Shown: positions 19,511-29,316, counted from the first letter of the stretch. The stretch: DNA of 64,000 nt from Actinomadura sp. J1-007 (GCF_009793335.1 NZ_WING01000001.1:1240001-1304000); one strand, 5' to 3'. Numbers and translations are program-made. The notes: generated by a model not told the origin, from the letters alone.

Positions 19511-20409
19511 CCGAGGACGGCGCGGGCGGCGGTGATGTCGAGGGTGCGCTCGACGGCGAGGTGCCCGGCGGCGTAGCGGGTGAGGCGCGGCGGGCGGCGG
19601 CTGCGCGCGAGGAGGAACGCGCCCTCCGCCGCCGCCGCGAGGGGCATGGCCGCGCGCGCCGGGACGTACACCGGACGGGCCCGGACGCCGCGTTCGGCGA
19701 GGATCGCGCGGAACGCGGCGTCGAGCGTGACGGGCGCGGCGTCGGTGACGTTGAAGACGCCGGAGCGGACGGGCCCGGACGCGGCGAGCAGGCACGCCCG
19801 CACGAGGTTGGCGACCGAGGTCAGGCTGACCCGCGTGCGCCCGCTCCCGACGGCGGGCAGCAGCGGCCCGCGCACCGCCGACAGCACGCGCGGGAGCAGG
19901 GTCGTGTCGCCCGGTCCGTACACCGCGTGCGGCCTGAGGACGATCGCGTCGCGGTCGGCCATCGCGGCGAGGACGGCGCGTTCGGCCGCCGCCTTGGACG
20001 CGCCGTAGGCGTTGGGGTAGCGGGCGACGGGCGCCTCGCTCTCGGCGGCCATGACGGTGGGGCGCAGCGGGTCGTACACGCTCGCGGTGCTGAGGTGGAC
20101 GAACCGGGCACCGGGGAACGAGGCGAGGGCGTGCACCGTCCCGGCGAGGTTGGCGGCGAAGATCGGCGCGGCCGGCCCCCAGTCGGTGACGCCGCCCGCG
20201 CAGTGCACGACGGCGTCGGCGCGCGGCGGGTCCGGCAGCGGCCCGGCGGTGATGTCCCACGCGCGGTAGGCCGCTCCGGCGAGGTGGCCGGGCGGGACGG
20301 CCGAGGCGTCCCGGCGGCCGAACGCCAGCGTCTCGACGCCCCGTTCGGCGAGCGCCCGGCAGAGCGCGCCGCCGACGAAGCCGGACGCGCCCGTCACGGC
20401 GATCCTCAT
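19465..20409 (-). CDS. NAD-dependent epimerase/dehydratase (extended SDR, OleD-like)
   Basis: 314-residue extended short-chain dehydrogenase. It starts MRIAVTGASGFVGGALCRAL with the nucleotide-binding TGxxGFxG motif (residues 6-13). It has an active-site YGASK (YxxxK) near 146 and an RPHAVYGPGD segment near 166. Members of this class include 3-beta-hydroxysteroid dehydrogenases and OleD, which reduces 2-alkyl-3-oxoacids. It is the last gene of a five-gene cluster coupled by short overlaps. Its ATG at 20409 overlaps the ligase stop as ATGA. Reduction of a beta-keto acid made by the condensing enzyme at the head of the cluster is the most economical proposal. Confidence 0.82.
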   Translation of the reverse strand: MRIAVTGASGFVGGALCRALAERGVETLAFGRRDASAVPPGHLAGAAYRAWDITAGPLPDPPRADAVVHCAGGVTDWGPAAPIFAANLAGTVHALASFPGARFVHLSTASVYDPLRPTVMAAESEAPVARYPNAYGASKAAAERAVLAAMADRDAIVLRPHAVYGPGDTTLLPRVLSAVRGPLLPAVGSGRTRVSLTSVANLVRACLLAASGPVRSGVFNVTDAAPVTLDAAFRAILAERGVRARPVYVPARAAMPLAAAAEGAFLLARSRRPPRLTRYAAGHLAVERTLDITAARAVLGYEPDATSFAGAAAW

Positions 20410-21935
20410 CCGCCCGCCTCCCGCGCCCCGCCCACCAGGGCCCGCAGCCGCTCGCGGTCGAGCTTGCGCCCGCGGCCTGAACGGGGCAGCTCGGGCAGCT
20501 CCACGATCCGGTCGGGCAGCGCGTCGTGGTCGATCACGCCCGGCAGCCGCCGCGCGAGCCCGGCCGCGTCGCCGACGACGGCGAGCACGACCTGCTCGTC
20601 GCCCGTCTCCGGGTCGGGGACGCCGACGATCGCGGCCTCGGCGACGCCGTCCAGCGCGGCGATCGCGGGCTCGTACAGGCCGGGGTAGAGGTTGAACTTG
20701 CCGCGGATCAGCATGTCCTTCTTGCGGCCGAGGAGGACGAGCCGCCCGGAGCCGTCCAGCCGGGCGAGGTCGCCGGTCGGCAGCTCGTCCAGCGGCTCCT
20801 CGCCCAGGTAGCCGCGGCACAGGTTCGGTCCGGAGAGCAGCAGCTCGCCGTCCGGGGCGAACGCCGCCGCGGTGAGCGGCTCGCCCAGCAGGTCGCCGTC
20901 GGCGCCGGACGCGGTGTGCGCGAGCTTGTCCCGCGCGGACGCGATGGCGACGGGGAGGATCTCGGTCATCGCGTACACCGACAGCACCTCCGCGCCCGGC
21001 GCGGCCCGTACGGCGCGCCGCAGGATCCCGGCCGGGGCCGGCGCCGCGCCGAGCAGGACGTGCCGCAGGCCCGGCGGCAGCACGGGGCAAGCGTCGAGGA
21101 TCTCGGCGAGGTGGACGGGCACGCAGAACGTGTGCGTCGCGCCGCGTTCGGCGAGCTGCGCGGCGAACCGTCCGGGCGGGCAGGAGAGCGGCGGCATCGA
21201 CCAGCGGGCCCCGGAGATCAGGGTGGGCAGGCCGAGCATGAGCTGGTCGGTGTGGACGACGTCGCCGGGGCCGAGCGGCATGCGCGCGCGGAACAGGTCG
21301 AGCGCGGCGGCGAGCGACGCCTGCGTGTGCACGACCGCGCGGGGGTTCGCGGTCGTCCCGGACGTGAAGATCACGGCGGCGGGCGCGTCCGGCGCGCCGT
21401 CGCCGTCCGGGCCGGGATCGGGCGCCGGGCCGCGGCCGAGCCGGTCGAACGACAGGGCGCCGCGCGGGACGCCCGGGAGGCGCGGGCCGACGTGGACGTG
21501 CCGCATCCGGTCGGCGACCGAGGGGCCGGGGAGGTCCGCGAGGTTCGGCAGGAGCAGGCCGCGGCGGCGCGCGTACGCGCGGACGGGCCGCAGTCGGCTC
21601 CCGGCGTACAGGACCGACTCGGCGGCCGACCAGCGGGGCCGCGCGAGGCGCAGCCGGGCCGTGAACATCTCCGGTCCCGCGCCCGGGTCGGCGAACACGA
21701 CCACGCCTCCGGCGGCGACGATCCCGAGGGCGAGCGCGAGCGAGCGCGGCGACGGGCGGACCGAGAACAGCACGCCGTCCCCCGGCGCGAGCCCCTCGGC
21801 CAGCAGCCCGTGCCGGACGGCGAGCACGCGGTGGCGCAGCTCCCCGTACGTCGTCGCGGTCCCGTCCCCCGCGACGAGCGCGACGGCGCCGGGCGTGCGG
21901 GCGGCCTGGTCGAGCAGGCGCCTGACCAGCGTCAC
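20406..21935 (-). CDS. Adenylate-forming (ANL) acyl ligase
   Basis: 509-residue class I adenylate-forming enzyme that activates a carboxylate as an acyl adenylate. The ATP-binding motif FTSGTTANPRAVVHT (about 181-195) has Arg where Lys is usual. YAMTEILPVA is the A5-like motif, PTGDLARLDGSGRLVLLGRKKDM is the hinge region, and RSGRGRKLDRERL carries the C-terminal catalytic lysine. Start GTG 21935 overlaps the P450 stop as GTGA. It could be a beta-lactone synthetase of the OleC kind, a CoA ligase or an acyl-AMP ligase. The RGKFNLYPGLYEP stretch is distinctive, but I cannot assign a subfamily. Confidence 0.82.
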   Translation of the reverse strand: MTLVRRLLDQAARTPGAVALVAGDGTATTYGELRHRVLAVRHGLLAEGLAPGDGVLFSVRPSPRSLALALGIVAAGGVVVFADPGAGPEMFTARLRLARPRWSAAESVLYAGSRLRPVRAYARRRGLLLPNLADLPGPSVADRMRHVHVGPRLPGVPRGALSFDRLGRGPAPDPGPDGDGAPDAPAAVIFTSGTTANPRAVVHTQASLAAALDLFRARMPLGPGDVVHTDQLMLGLPTLISGARWSMPPLSCPPGRFAAQLAERGATHTFCVPVHLAEILDACPVLPPGLRHVLLGAAPAPAGILRRAVRAAPGAEVLSVYAMTEILPVAIASARDKLAHTASGADGDLLGEPLTAAAFAPDGELLLSGPNLCRGYLGEEPLDELPTGDLARLDGSGRLVLLGRKKDMLIRGKFNLYPGLYEPAIAALDGVAEAAIVGVPDPETGDEQVVLAVVGDAAGLARRLPGVIDHDALPDRIVELPELPRSGRGRKLDRERLRALVGGAREAGG

Positions 21936-23181
21936 GGCGTTCCCCTTTCCGTTCCGCGCCCGGCCACCCGGACGTCCAGCCGCGCGTAGGCGGGGATGAG
22001 CACGCCGCGCGCGGCCGAACGGCGCGTGATCTCCAGCGGCCCGGCCGCGAGCAGCGTCCGCGCGACGGCGCGGACCTCCGCCATCGCGAGCGGGTAGCCG
22101 ATGCAGAAGTGCGGCCCCGCCCCGAACCACAGGCGCCGCGGCTCGGCCGGCGGGGGCCGGTCCAGGTCGAACGGCCCGTACGCGCGGCAGCAGTTGTGCG
22201 TCGCGATCACCACCCGGTCGCCCGGCCGGACCCGCACCCCGCCGACCGCGGCCGGGCGGCGCACGCCGCGCAGCATCACCGGCGTCGGCGTCGCGACCCG
22301 CATCGCCTCGTCGATCGCCCGATCCAGCAGCCCGCCGCCCGTGGCCGGAGCGCCGCCCGGGGCCGGGGCGGCGTCCGCCGGGGCGGTGAGGTCGGCGGCG
22401 ACGCGGCCGAGGGCGCCGGAGTCGTGCAGGAGGGCGATCAGGCGGGGCAGCAGGGTCGCGACGGTCTCGGTGCCGGTCAGGAAGAACGCCCCGGCCGCGC
22501 CGCGCGCCTCGTCCTCCGACAGGCCGAGCGCGCGCATCCGGCCCATGACCGTGCGCTCGTCGCCGTCCGCGTACGCCTTGGCGGCGATGTCTCCGAGCGG
22601 GCCGAGCACCGCGCGGGCCCGTCCGACGGCCTCCGGGGACAGCCGCCGGGTGCGCAGCGAGACCATCGACACGATCCGTTCGCCCTGCTCGAACAGGTCC
22701 CGGTAGGCGGCCTCGGCGCGCGGGCCGGCGCCCGCGTCCAGCCCGACCACCTCGCCGATCACCGCGCCCGCGAGCACCCGCATGGCGTCGGCGAGGTCCA
22801 CGGCATCGCCGTGCGCGAGCCGGGCCTCGATCCGCGCGAGCGGCTCGGCGAGGACCCGCTCGCACAGCCCCTCGGCGTAGCCGGGGTGAACAGCCCGGCG
22901 AGGCGGCGGCGGAGCGCGCGGTGCGCCTCGCCCTCCATGTTGAGCAGCACGGACGGTCCGAGGACCGGCGTCCACAGGTCGCCGGGCGAGCCGGGCCCGT
23001 CCTTGCGGAACGCGTCGCCGTCCATGAGCACCTCGCGGGCGGCGGACGCGTCGTTCACCACGACCCCGACGCCGGGCACGCGGACGACCGGGCCGCGCCG
23101 GGCGAGGCCGCGCAGCAGCGGGTACGCGAACGGGTGCGCGGCGAGGTACAGCCGCCGCTCCCAGGCGGTCGCGGCGGTCAC
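21932..23181 (-). CDS. Cytochrome P450 (frameshifted)
   Basis: Heme monooxygenase of about 416 residues after repair. The N-terminal part (from GTG 23181 to RRLAGLFTP) and the rest (GYAEGLCERVLAEPLARIE onward) are in different frames. Adding one C in the run complementary to 22883-22886 restores LFTPGYAEGL. The I-helix is FFLTGTETVATL, the K-helix ExxR is EAMR, and the heme motif is FGAGPHFCIGYPLAMAEVR. GTGA overlaps tie it to the GT2 gene upstream and the ligase downstream. It probably hydroxylates or desaturates the lipid product of this cluster. The substrate is unknown, and the family is not the same as the steroid P450s further along. Confidence 0.83.
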
Positions 23182-23930
23182 CGGATGTCCACGACGGCGG
23201 GCCGGTTGCGGTGGTCGGCGTACCAGCCGAGCGTGCCGACCAGGCCGTACGCGCGCAGCCGCCGCACCGACCCGTACACGACGACGTCGCGGCGCAGGCC
23301 GTAGGCGGCGGTGAGGTAGCGGACCCGGTTGACCAGGGCGCGGTCCTCGTGGAGGTCCTCGATGCGGGTGCGCGGGAAGCCGCCCGACCGCTCGTACAGC
23401 TCCGCGGTGATCGCGACGTTGCAGCCGGGCATCATCACGTACGGGCCGAGGTGCAGGGGGTCCTGGTTGCCCGGCCGGAACCGGCCGAACAGCGCGGCGG
23501 CGGCGATCACCGACGGCAGCAGCCGCCGTTCCCACAGCTTCAGCGGGAACTCGTCGGTGCGGGGCCGCAGCGGCCCGCTGACCATCTCCAGCCCGTCGTC
23601 GAACGCCCGCTTCACGGCGGCCGTCCAGTCGCGGTGCGGCAGGCAGTCGGCGTCGGTGCGGGCGACGTGCGTCGCACCGGCGGCGATGGCGTGCCGGACG
23701 CCGGTGTCGGAGGCGGCGCCGGTGCCCTTCTCCGGTTCCACGACGATCCGCAGGTCGAGCTTCGGATGGGCCTCGGCGAACGCGCGGACCGCGTCGGCGG
23801 TGCCGTCGGTGCTGCCGTTGTCGACCACGACGAGCGTGAAGTCGGCGTCGTTCTGCTCGGCGAGGCGGCGCAGCGTCGCGCCGATCGAGCGCTCCTCGTC
23901 GTAGGCGGGGATGACGACCCACAGGTCCAT
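23178..23930 (-). CDS. Family 2 glycosyltransferase
   Basis: 250-residue GT-A glycosyltransferase starting MDLWVVIPAYDEERSIG. It has the nucleotide-binding VVVDNGSTDGT (about 35-45), the metal-binding TDADC as its DxD motif, and a C-terminal IEDLHEDRALVNRVR acceptor-site segment. No obvious membrane anchor is seen, although IAAAALFGRF is mildly hydrophobic. ATG 23930 is chosen because GGAGG lies eight bases upstream. A GTG at 23948 would overlap the condensing-enzyme stop as GTGA and add six residues. It may transfer a sugar or polyol phosphate to the lipid made by the neighbours. Confidence 0.83.
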   Translation of the reverse strand: MDLWVVIPAYDEERSIGATLRRLAEQNDADFTLVVVDNGSTDGTADAVRAFAEAHPKLDLRIVVEPEKGTGAASDTGVRHAIAAGATHVARTDADCLPHRDWTAAVKRAFDDGLEMVSGPLRPRTDEFPLKLWERRLLPSVIAAAALFGRFRPGNQDPLHLGPYVMMPGCNVAITAELYERSGGFPRTRIEDLHEDRALVNRVRYLTAAYGLRRDVVVYGSVRRLRAYGLVGTLGWYADHRNRPAVVDIR

Positions 23931-23944
23931 GGCGCGGCCTCCGC

Positions 23945-24955
23945 TCACAGCTCGGCGAACAGGACGCCGAGGCTGACGCCGCCCGCGAGCCCGACGAGCG
24001 CGACGCGGTCGCCGGGGCGGCAGCGGCCCTCGCGCACGGCGGTGGCGAGCTGGAGCGGGAGCGTGGCGGACGCGACGTTGCCGTGCTCGGGCAGCGTCAC
24101 GACCAGCCGGTCATGCGGGACGCCGAGGACGTCCCGCAGCACCTCCAGGTAGGGCACGGTCACCTGGTGCACGGCCACCACGGCGAAGTCGTCCCACGTC
24201 AGGCCGGTCTTCTCCAGCGCGGTCAGGAAGATCTCCGGCCCGTGCGCGAGGAAGGCGTCCTTGAGCCTGCGGCCGTCCCCGCTGAAGTAGGTGGCGTCGG
24301 CGTCGCGCGGGCGCATCGACCCGCCGCCGGGCAGCGTCCCGATGTCCCAGGCCGTGGAGACGGCGGCGAAGTCGCGGTAGAAGATCCCGCCGTCCGGGGC
24401 GGCCTCGACGAGCATCGCGGCGCCGCAGTCGGACAGGGTGTAGCCCGCGAACGCGTCCACGAACTGGGCCCGGTCGCGGACCCGCCAGCGGATCGCGCGC
24501 GACGGGCTCTCCCCGGTGCACACGAGCACCCGCTCGTGCTGGCCGGTGCGGATCAGGGCGTCGGCGGTCTGGAGGCCGTTGAGGAAGCTGTTGCAGGCGT
24601 TCTTGACGTCGAAGACCGGGCAGGACGCGCCGAGCTTGGCCGCGACGATGTGCGCGGTGGCGGGCTCGACGAGGTCCTGCGAGGCCGACGCGAAGATCAG
24701 CAGGTCGAGCCGGTCCGGCGCGGCGCCGCGGTCGGCGAGCGCGGCGCGGGCCGCGGCGACGGCCAGGTCGGACGCCTGCTCGCCGTCGTCCATCACGTGC
24801 CGCGACCGGATCCCCGTCATCCGCTCGACGATCGTCGGATGAGGCCGGTAGCCGCCCGCCCCGGCGCTCTCGGCGGCGACGCGGGCCTCGACCTCGGCGC
24901 TGCTGATCCGGCGTTCCGGCAGGTGCGCCGCGACGGCGGCGATGCGTGCTCTCAT
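23945..24955 (-). CDS. KAS III-like condensing enzyme (OleA-like thiolase-fold)
   Basis: 336-residue thiolase-superfamily protein heading the lipid cluster. The catalytic triad is visible as Cys121 in DVKNACNSFLNGL, His in VVAVHQVTVPYLE near 269 and Asn in PEHGNVASATLPLQL near 300. A glutamate in DLVEPATA (Glu97) lies at about the spacing from the catalytic Cys at which, as I recall, OleA has its condensation-promoting Glu117. This favours head-to-head Claisen condensation of two acyl-CoAs over the FabH reaction. The start is ATG 24955, preceded by GGGGGAAC. Fatty acid initiation or polyketide priming remain alternatives. Confidence 0.82.
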   Translation of the reverse strand: MRARIAAVAAHLPERRISSAEVEARVAAESAGAGGYRPHPTIVERMTGIRSRHVMDDGEQASDLAVAAARAALADRGAAPDRLDLLIFASASQDLVEPATAHIVAAKLGASCPVFDVKNACNSFLNGLQTADALIRTGQHERVLVCTGESPSRAIRWRVRDRAQFVDAFAGYTLSDCGAAMLVEAAPDGGIFYRDFAAVSTAWDIGTLPGGGSMRPRDADATYFSGDGRRLKDAFLAHGPEIFLTALEKTGLTWDDFAVVAVHQVTVPYLEVLRDVLGVPHDRLVVTLPEHGNVASATLPLQLATAVREGRCRPGDRVALVGLAGGVSLGVLFAEL

Positions 24956-25076
24956 CGGATGGTTCCCCCGGGTTCCCTCGTGTCGGTGTCCGGCGGAGAC
25001 CAGGTTCACCGGCGGCGCCCGTCCGCGGACAGGGCGTCCCTGCGGATCCCCGGTGGGCGATGTAGCCCGGTTCGTG

Positions 25077-25094
25077 GTGAGTGCCGGCACTTAC
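25077..25094. promoter_or_regulatory. Palindromic operator candidate upstream of the lipid cluster
   Basis: The 12-base perfect palindrome AGTGCCGGCACT (25080-25091) extends to 18 bases with one mismatched pair (GTGAGTGCCGGCACTTAC). It lies about 125 bases before the condensing-enzyme start and about 100 bases after the end of the upstream hypothetical gene, the natural place for the cluster promoter. No regulator gene is adjacent. Confidence 0.4.
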
Positions 25095-25192
25095 CCCTTT
25101 GAGTCATCGAGCGTTCCCCCGGTGCGCGGGCACGGCCGATCGGGCCTGGCCACATGCGGACCCCCGGCGGGTGACCAGCGTGAACGGCGCCG

Positions 25193-26265
25193 CTAGATCC
25201 TGGTGGCCGTCGAGCACTTGCCGGGCTCGGGCTCCTGGGACAGGTCGTAGGGGTCGAGCGGCCGTCCGGACGGGCCGGTCCCCGCCGCCTCGCCGTCGAA
25301 CTCCGGGTGGACGTACGGCTCGTTCTCGGTGTCGCACTTCGCGGGCGTGACGGTCCGGTCGGAACGGGAGAGCCAGATCGTGACGCCCGTACGGTCGCGG
25401 AAGACGAACACCTCGGTCGCGCGGCGCAGGATCACGCGCGTCACGGTGTCGGGACGTCCCGGCCGCCGCACCGCGTACACGAAGTTGTGCACGGTCTCGA
25501 CCTTCACGCCCGTCCGGCCCTGGTCCCTCGCCTTGCGGGCGGTGACCTTCCCGTCGACCTTCACCACGTCGCCGACCTGCTCGGCGACGCCGGGCGCGAA
25601 CGACGTCAGCCACGAGCGCGTGTTGCGGGAGCCCCTGCGGTCCAGGCCGCGTTCGAACGCGGACCGCTGCTCGGGATCGAGGAGCTTGGCGAACGCGGCC
25701 GTACGGCCCCGAAGACGGTGGCGGGGTCGAGGTTGCCCGCGGCGAGGAGCTTCTTGATGTGGCCGTACGCCATCCCGAGCTCGCCGCGCGACAGCCCGCC
25801 CATCGCCTCCGGGTCGGGCATCTGGATGCCCCACTCGCCGGGCGCGTACGACTTGGCGGGCGAGCCGGCGAACGGGTCGCCCACCGTCGGGTCCTGCGGC
25901 GTGACGGGCTCGGGCGCCGCGGCGGACGGCGGCGGCGCGCCGTCCCGCGGCTCGTGCTGCCACCACCACAGGCCGACGGAGATCGCCACGAGGGCGGCGA
26001 CGGCCGCGACGAGCCGGAAGACCGACCGCGCGTAGCTCGGTTCGCGGTAGCCGCGCGGGGACCGCCGGAACGGGACGCCGATCCGGGGCAGGCGGCGCTC
26101 GCCGGGGGCGCGGACGTCGCGGCGGATGCGGCGGGCGCGCCACCGGGCCAGCGGGCCGGGCCTCTGAGCCCGTTCACGCGCGGACGGCTCGGTGAACGCC
26201 GCGCCTCGGATGAACTCCTCATCGAAGGCGGGCGGCTCCTGCCGCCGCTCCTGCTCGTCGGGCAT
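25193..26265 (-). CDS. Hypothetical membrane-anchored protein (frameshifted), possibly KstR-controlled
   Basis: About 357 residues after repair; I do not recognise the family. A basic cytoplasmic N-terminus (residues 1-80, rich in Arg/Pro) is followed by one transmembrane segment (VFRLVAAVAALVAISVGLWWW, about 81-101). Then comes a proline-rich linker and an extracytoplasmic domain of about 230 residues with two cysteines near the C-terminus. The two frames join as LDPATVFGGRTAAFAKLLDP when one G is added in the run complementary to 25707-25710. A perfect KstR-type operator (26351-26364) lies 86 bases upstream of ATG 26265. This suggests expression during steroid growth and an envelope role, which is inference. 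Confidence 0.7.
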
Positions 26266-26350
26266 GGCGGACTCTCCGGCGCGGGGGAAGGGACGCGAAG
26301 GTAGGCAGCAGCGTACGGCCCGCCGCGGACACACAGAACCGGCACTTTCC

Positions 26351-26364
26351 TAGAACACGTTCTA
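26351..26364. promoter_or_regulatory. KstR-type operator 1
   Basis: TAGAACACGTTCTA, an inverted repeat with 6-base arms and a 2-base spacer. It fits the mycobacterial KstR consensus TNNAACNNGTTNNA at every defined position. It lies 86 bases before the hypothetical membrane-protein start on the minus strand. Confidence 0.7.
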
Positions 26365-26502
26365 TATCTATGCCGACGGCCGAGTGACGAAGGTCACCGG
26401 TCAATCCGGCGCGACCCTCTTGAGACTGATCGCGCGATGTGCGATAGGGCCGACTTGATCACATAACCCCTGATGGGCGGGGGCCGAGCGCGCCCGTTCA
26501 AC

Positions 26503-26518
26503 AACCAAGCGATTGGTT
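26503..26518. promoter_or_regulatory. Inverted repeat resembling a KstR2/TetR operator
   Basis: AACCAA-GCGA-TTGGTT, a perfect 6-bp inverted repeat. The core ACCAAGCGATTGGT differs at one defined position from the KstR2 consensus AnCAAGnnCTTGnT as I recall it. It lies about 100 bases upstream of the CYP125 start. Confidence 0.45.
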
Positions 26519-26524
26519 AAGACT

Positions 26525-26546
26525 CTTGTTTAGACTCAAGTCTCAT
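26525..26546. promoter_or_regulatory. Copy 1 of a 22-base motif with AGACT inverted repeat
   Basis: CTTGTTTAGACTCAAGTCTCAT contains the inverted repeat AGACT-CA-AGTCT (26532-26543). A near-identical block occurs at 30400-30421 (20 of 22 bases). Both lie just upstream of a KstR-type site and of a steroid gene, which suggests a second shared regulator or a promoter element. Confidence 0.5.
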
Positions 26547-26564
26547 TCACTCTTGTCCGGGCCA

Positions 26565-26578
26565 TGGAACGGGTTCTA
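26565..26578. promoter_or_regulatory. KstR-type operator 2, upstream of CYP125
   Basis: TGGAACGGGTTCTA fits TNNAACNNGTTNNA at all defined positions. It lies 41 bases before the GTG start of CYP125, close enough to block its promoter. Confidence 0.6.
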
Positions 26579-26619
26579 CGGTGAGGTGGATCAGTCACGT
26601 TGATCGGGAGGAACGTGCC

Positions 26620-27909
26620 GTGACCGCCACCGCTTCTGAGCCCGCCGCCACCCCGACCGCGCCCGCCGGGAGCCACGCCGCGCCGGCCGGGATCCCCGCC
26701 GGGTTCGACGTCTGCTGTCCCGACCTGATGGCCGAGCGGGTGCCGCTCGCCGAGTTCGCCGCCATGCGCCGCACGGCCCGGCCGTGGTGGAACGCCCAGC
26801 CGCGCGGGCGGACCGGGTTCGACGACGACGGCTTCTGGGTCGTCAGCAAGCACGCCCACATCAAGGAGATCTCGCGCGACCACGAGCTGTTCTCGGCGAA
26901 CGCCAACGGGGCGGTGATCCGCTTCAACGAGTCGTTCTCCGCGGAGGAGCTCGACCTCCAGCGCGAGAACCTGCTGCTGCACATGGACCCGCCGCAGCAC
27001 GCCGCCCTGCGCCGGATCGTGGCGCGCGGGTTCACGCCGCGCGTCGTCAACGGCCTGCGCGACGCGCTCAAGGAGCGCGCGGAGCGGATCGTCGCGGAGG
27101 CGCGGCGCAAGGGCGGGGAGGGCGACTTCGTCGCGGACGTCGCGGCGGAGCTCCCGCTCCAGGCGATCGCGGAGCTGATGGGGGTCCCGCAGGAGGACCG
27201 GCGGCGGCTGTTCGACTGGTCCAACCAGATGCTCGGCTACGACGACCCCGAGTACGACGCGGACCCGGCCTGCGCCGCCGCCGAGATCATCGGCTACTCG
27301 ATGAACCTGGCCGAGCAGCGGCGCGGCTGCCCGGCGCACGACATCGTCACCAAGCTCGTGCAGGCCGACGTGGACGGGCGCGGGCTGACCGACGACGAGT
27401 TCGGCTACTTCATGATCCTGCTCGCGGTGGCCGGGAACGAGACGACCCGCAACGCGATCACGCACGGGATGGTCGCGTTCATGGACAACCCCGAGCAGTG
27501 GGAGCTGTACCGGGCGGAGCGGCCGGAGACGGCGGCGGACGAGGTGGTGCGGTGGGCGACGCCGGTCACCGCGTTCCAGCGGACGGCCGTGCGCGACACC
27601 GAGCTCGGCGGCGTGCCGATCAGGGCGGGCGACCGGGTGGCCATGTACTACAGCTCGGCCAACTTCGACGAGGAGGTGTTCGAGCGCCCCGACCGGTTCG
27701 ACGTCACCCGCTCGCCCAACCCGCACCTCGGGTTCGGCGGGACGGGCGCGCACTACTGCATCGGCGCGAACCTGGCCCGGCTGGAGATCGGGCTGATGTT
27801 CGAGGCGATCGCGGACCGGATGCCCGGCATCGCGCGGGTCGGCGAGCCGCGCCGGCTCCGCTCGGCGTGGCTGAACGGGGTCAAGGAACTGCGCGTCCGC
27901 TACGCGTGA
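26620..27909 (+). CDS. cyp125: Steroid C26-monooxygenase, CYP125 family
   Basis: Cytochrome P450 that oxidises the terminal methyl of the cholesterol or cholestenone side chain, starting its degradation. The 429-residue protein matches the remembered M. tuberculosis CYP125 over long stretches: PAGFDVCCPDLMAERVP, LAVAGNETTRNAI in the I-helix, EVVRWATPVTAFQRTA with ExxR, and the heme loop FGGTGAHYCIGANLARLE. GTG 26620 is chosen because GGGAGG precedes it by seven bases. An in-frame GTG at 26581 lies inside the operator region. A KstR-type site lies just upstream. It is followed by fadA5, as in the mycobacterial igr region. The 3Fe-4S ferredoxin at 38644 is a possible electron donor. Confidence 0.9.
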   Translation: MTATASEPAATPTAPAGSHAAPAGIPAGFDVCCPDLMAERVPLAEFAAMRRTARPWWNAQPRGRTGFDDDGFWVVSKHAHIKEISRDHELFSANANGAVIRFNESFSAEELDLQRENLLLHMDPPQHAALRRIVARGFTPRVVNGLRDALKERAERIVAEARRKGGEGDFVADVAAELPLQAIAELMGVPQEDRRRLFDWSNQMLGYDDPEYDADPACAAAEIIGYSMNLAEQRRGCPAHDIVTKLVQADVDGRGLTDDEFGYFMILLAVAGNETTRNAITHGMVAFMDNPEQWELYRAERPETAADEVVRWATPVTAFQRTAVRDTELGGVPIRAGDRVAMYYSSANFDEEVFERPDRFDVTRSPNPHLGFGGTGAHYCIGANLARLEIGLMFEAIADRMPGIARVGEPRRLRSAWLNGVKELRVRYA

Positions 27910-27968
27910 CCGTACGCCCGGCCGCACGCGCCGACGATCGCCGGGCCCCCCGCCCTTCCCCTCAAAAC

Positions 27969-29177
<1,209 letters not shown>

Positions 29178-29214
29178 CCCCTCGGCGCGCAGCCCCGACG
29201 GGCCTGTCCCGCCC

Positions 29215-29274
29215 GAACGGAGCCCGGTCGAACGGAGCCCGGTCGAACGGAGCCCGGCCGAACGGAGCCCGGAC
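29215..29274. repeat. Four tandem 15-base repeats after fadA5
   Basis: Four consecutive copies of GAACGGAGCCCGGTC. The third copy ends CC and the fourth AC. The array lies between the fadA5 stop (29177) and the metallo-hydrolase start (29317). It has no clear coding role there. The unit is a multiple of three, but the region is not read through by either neighbour. Confidence 0.85.
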
Positions 29275-29316
29275 GGGCGGGGTCCTGCCGCACGGGGGCC
29301 TACGGAAGGAGCGGTC

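Larger units (their letters stand above)
26266..26619. other. Divergent regulatory region between the membrane protein and CYP125
   Basis: This 354-base gap contains no gene that I can support but is unusually AT-rich for the window and dense in inverted repeats: two KstR-type sites (26351-26364, 26565-26578), a KstR2-like repeat (26503-26518) and an AGACT repeat (26532-26543). It should contain promoters for both flanking genes. Confidence 0.75.

Noticed and set aside
20410-22865. Long N-terminal extension of the ligase reading frame upstream of 21935
   Set aside because: The extension only traverses the P450 gene in the wrong frame. GTG 21935 is coupled to the P450 stop and begins the ligase domain.
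29215-29274. CRISPR-like interpretation of the tandem repeats
   Set aside because: Units are directly adjacent with no spacers and only 15 bases long. No cas genes are present.
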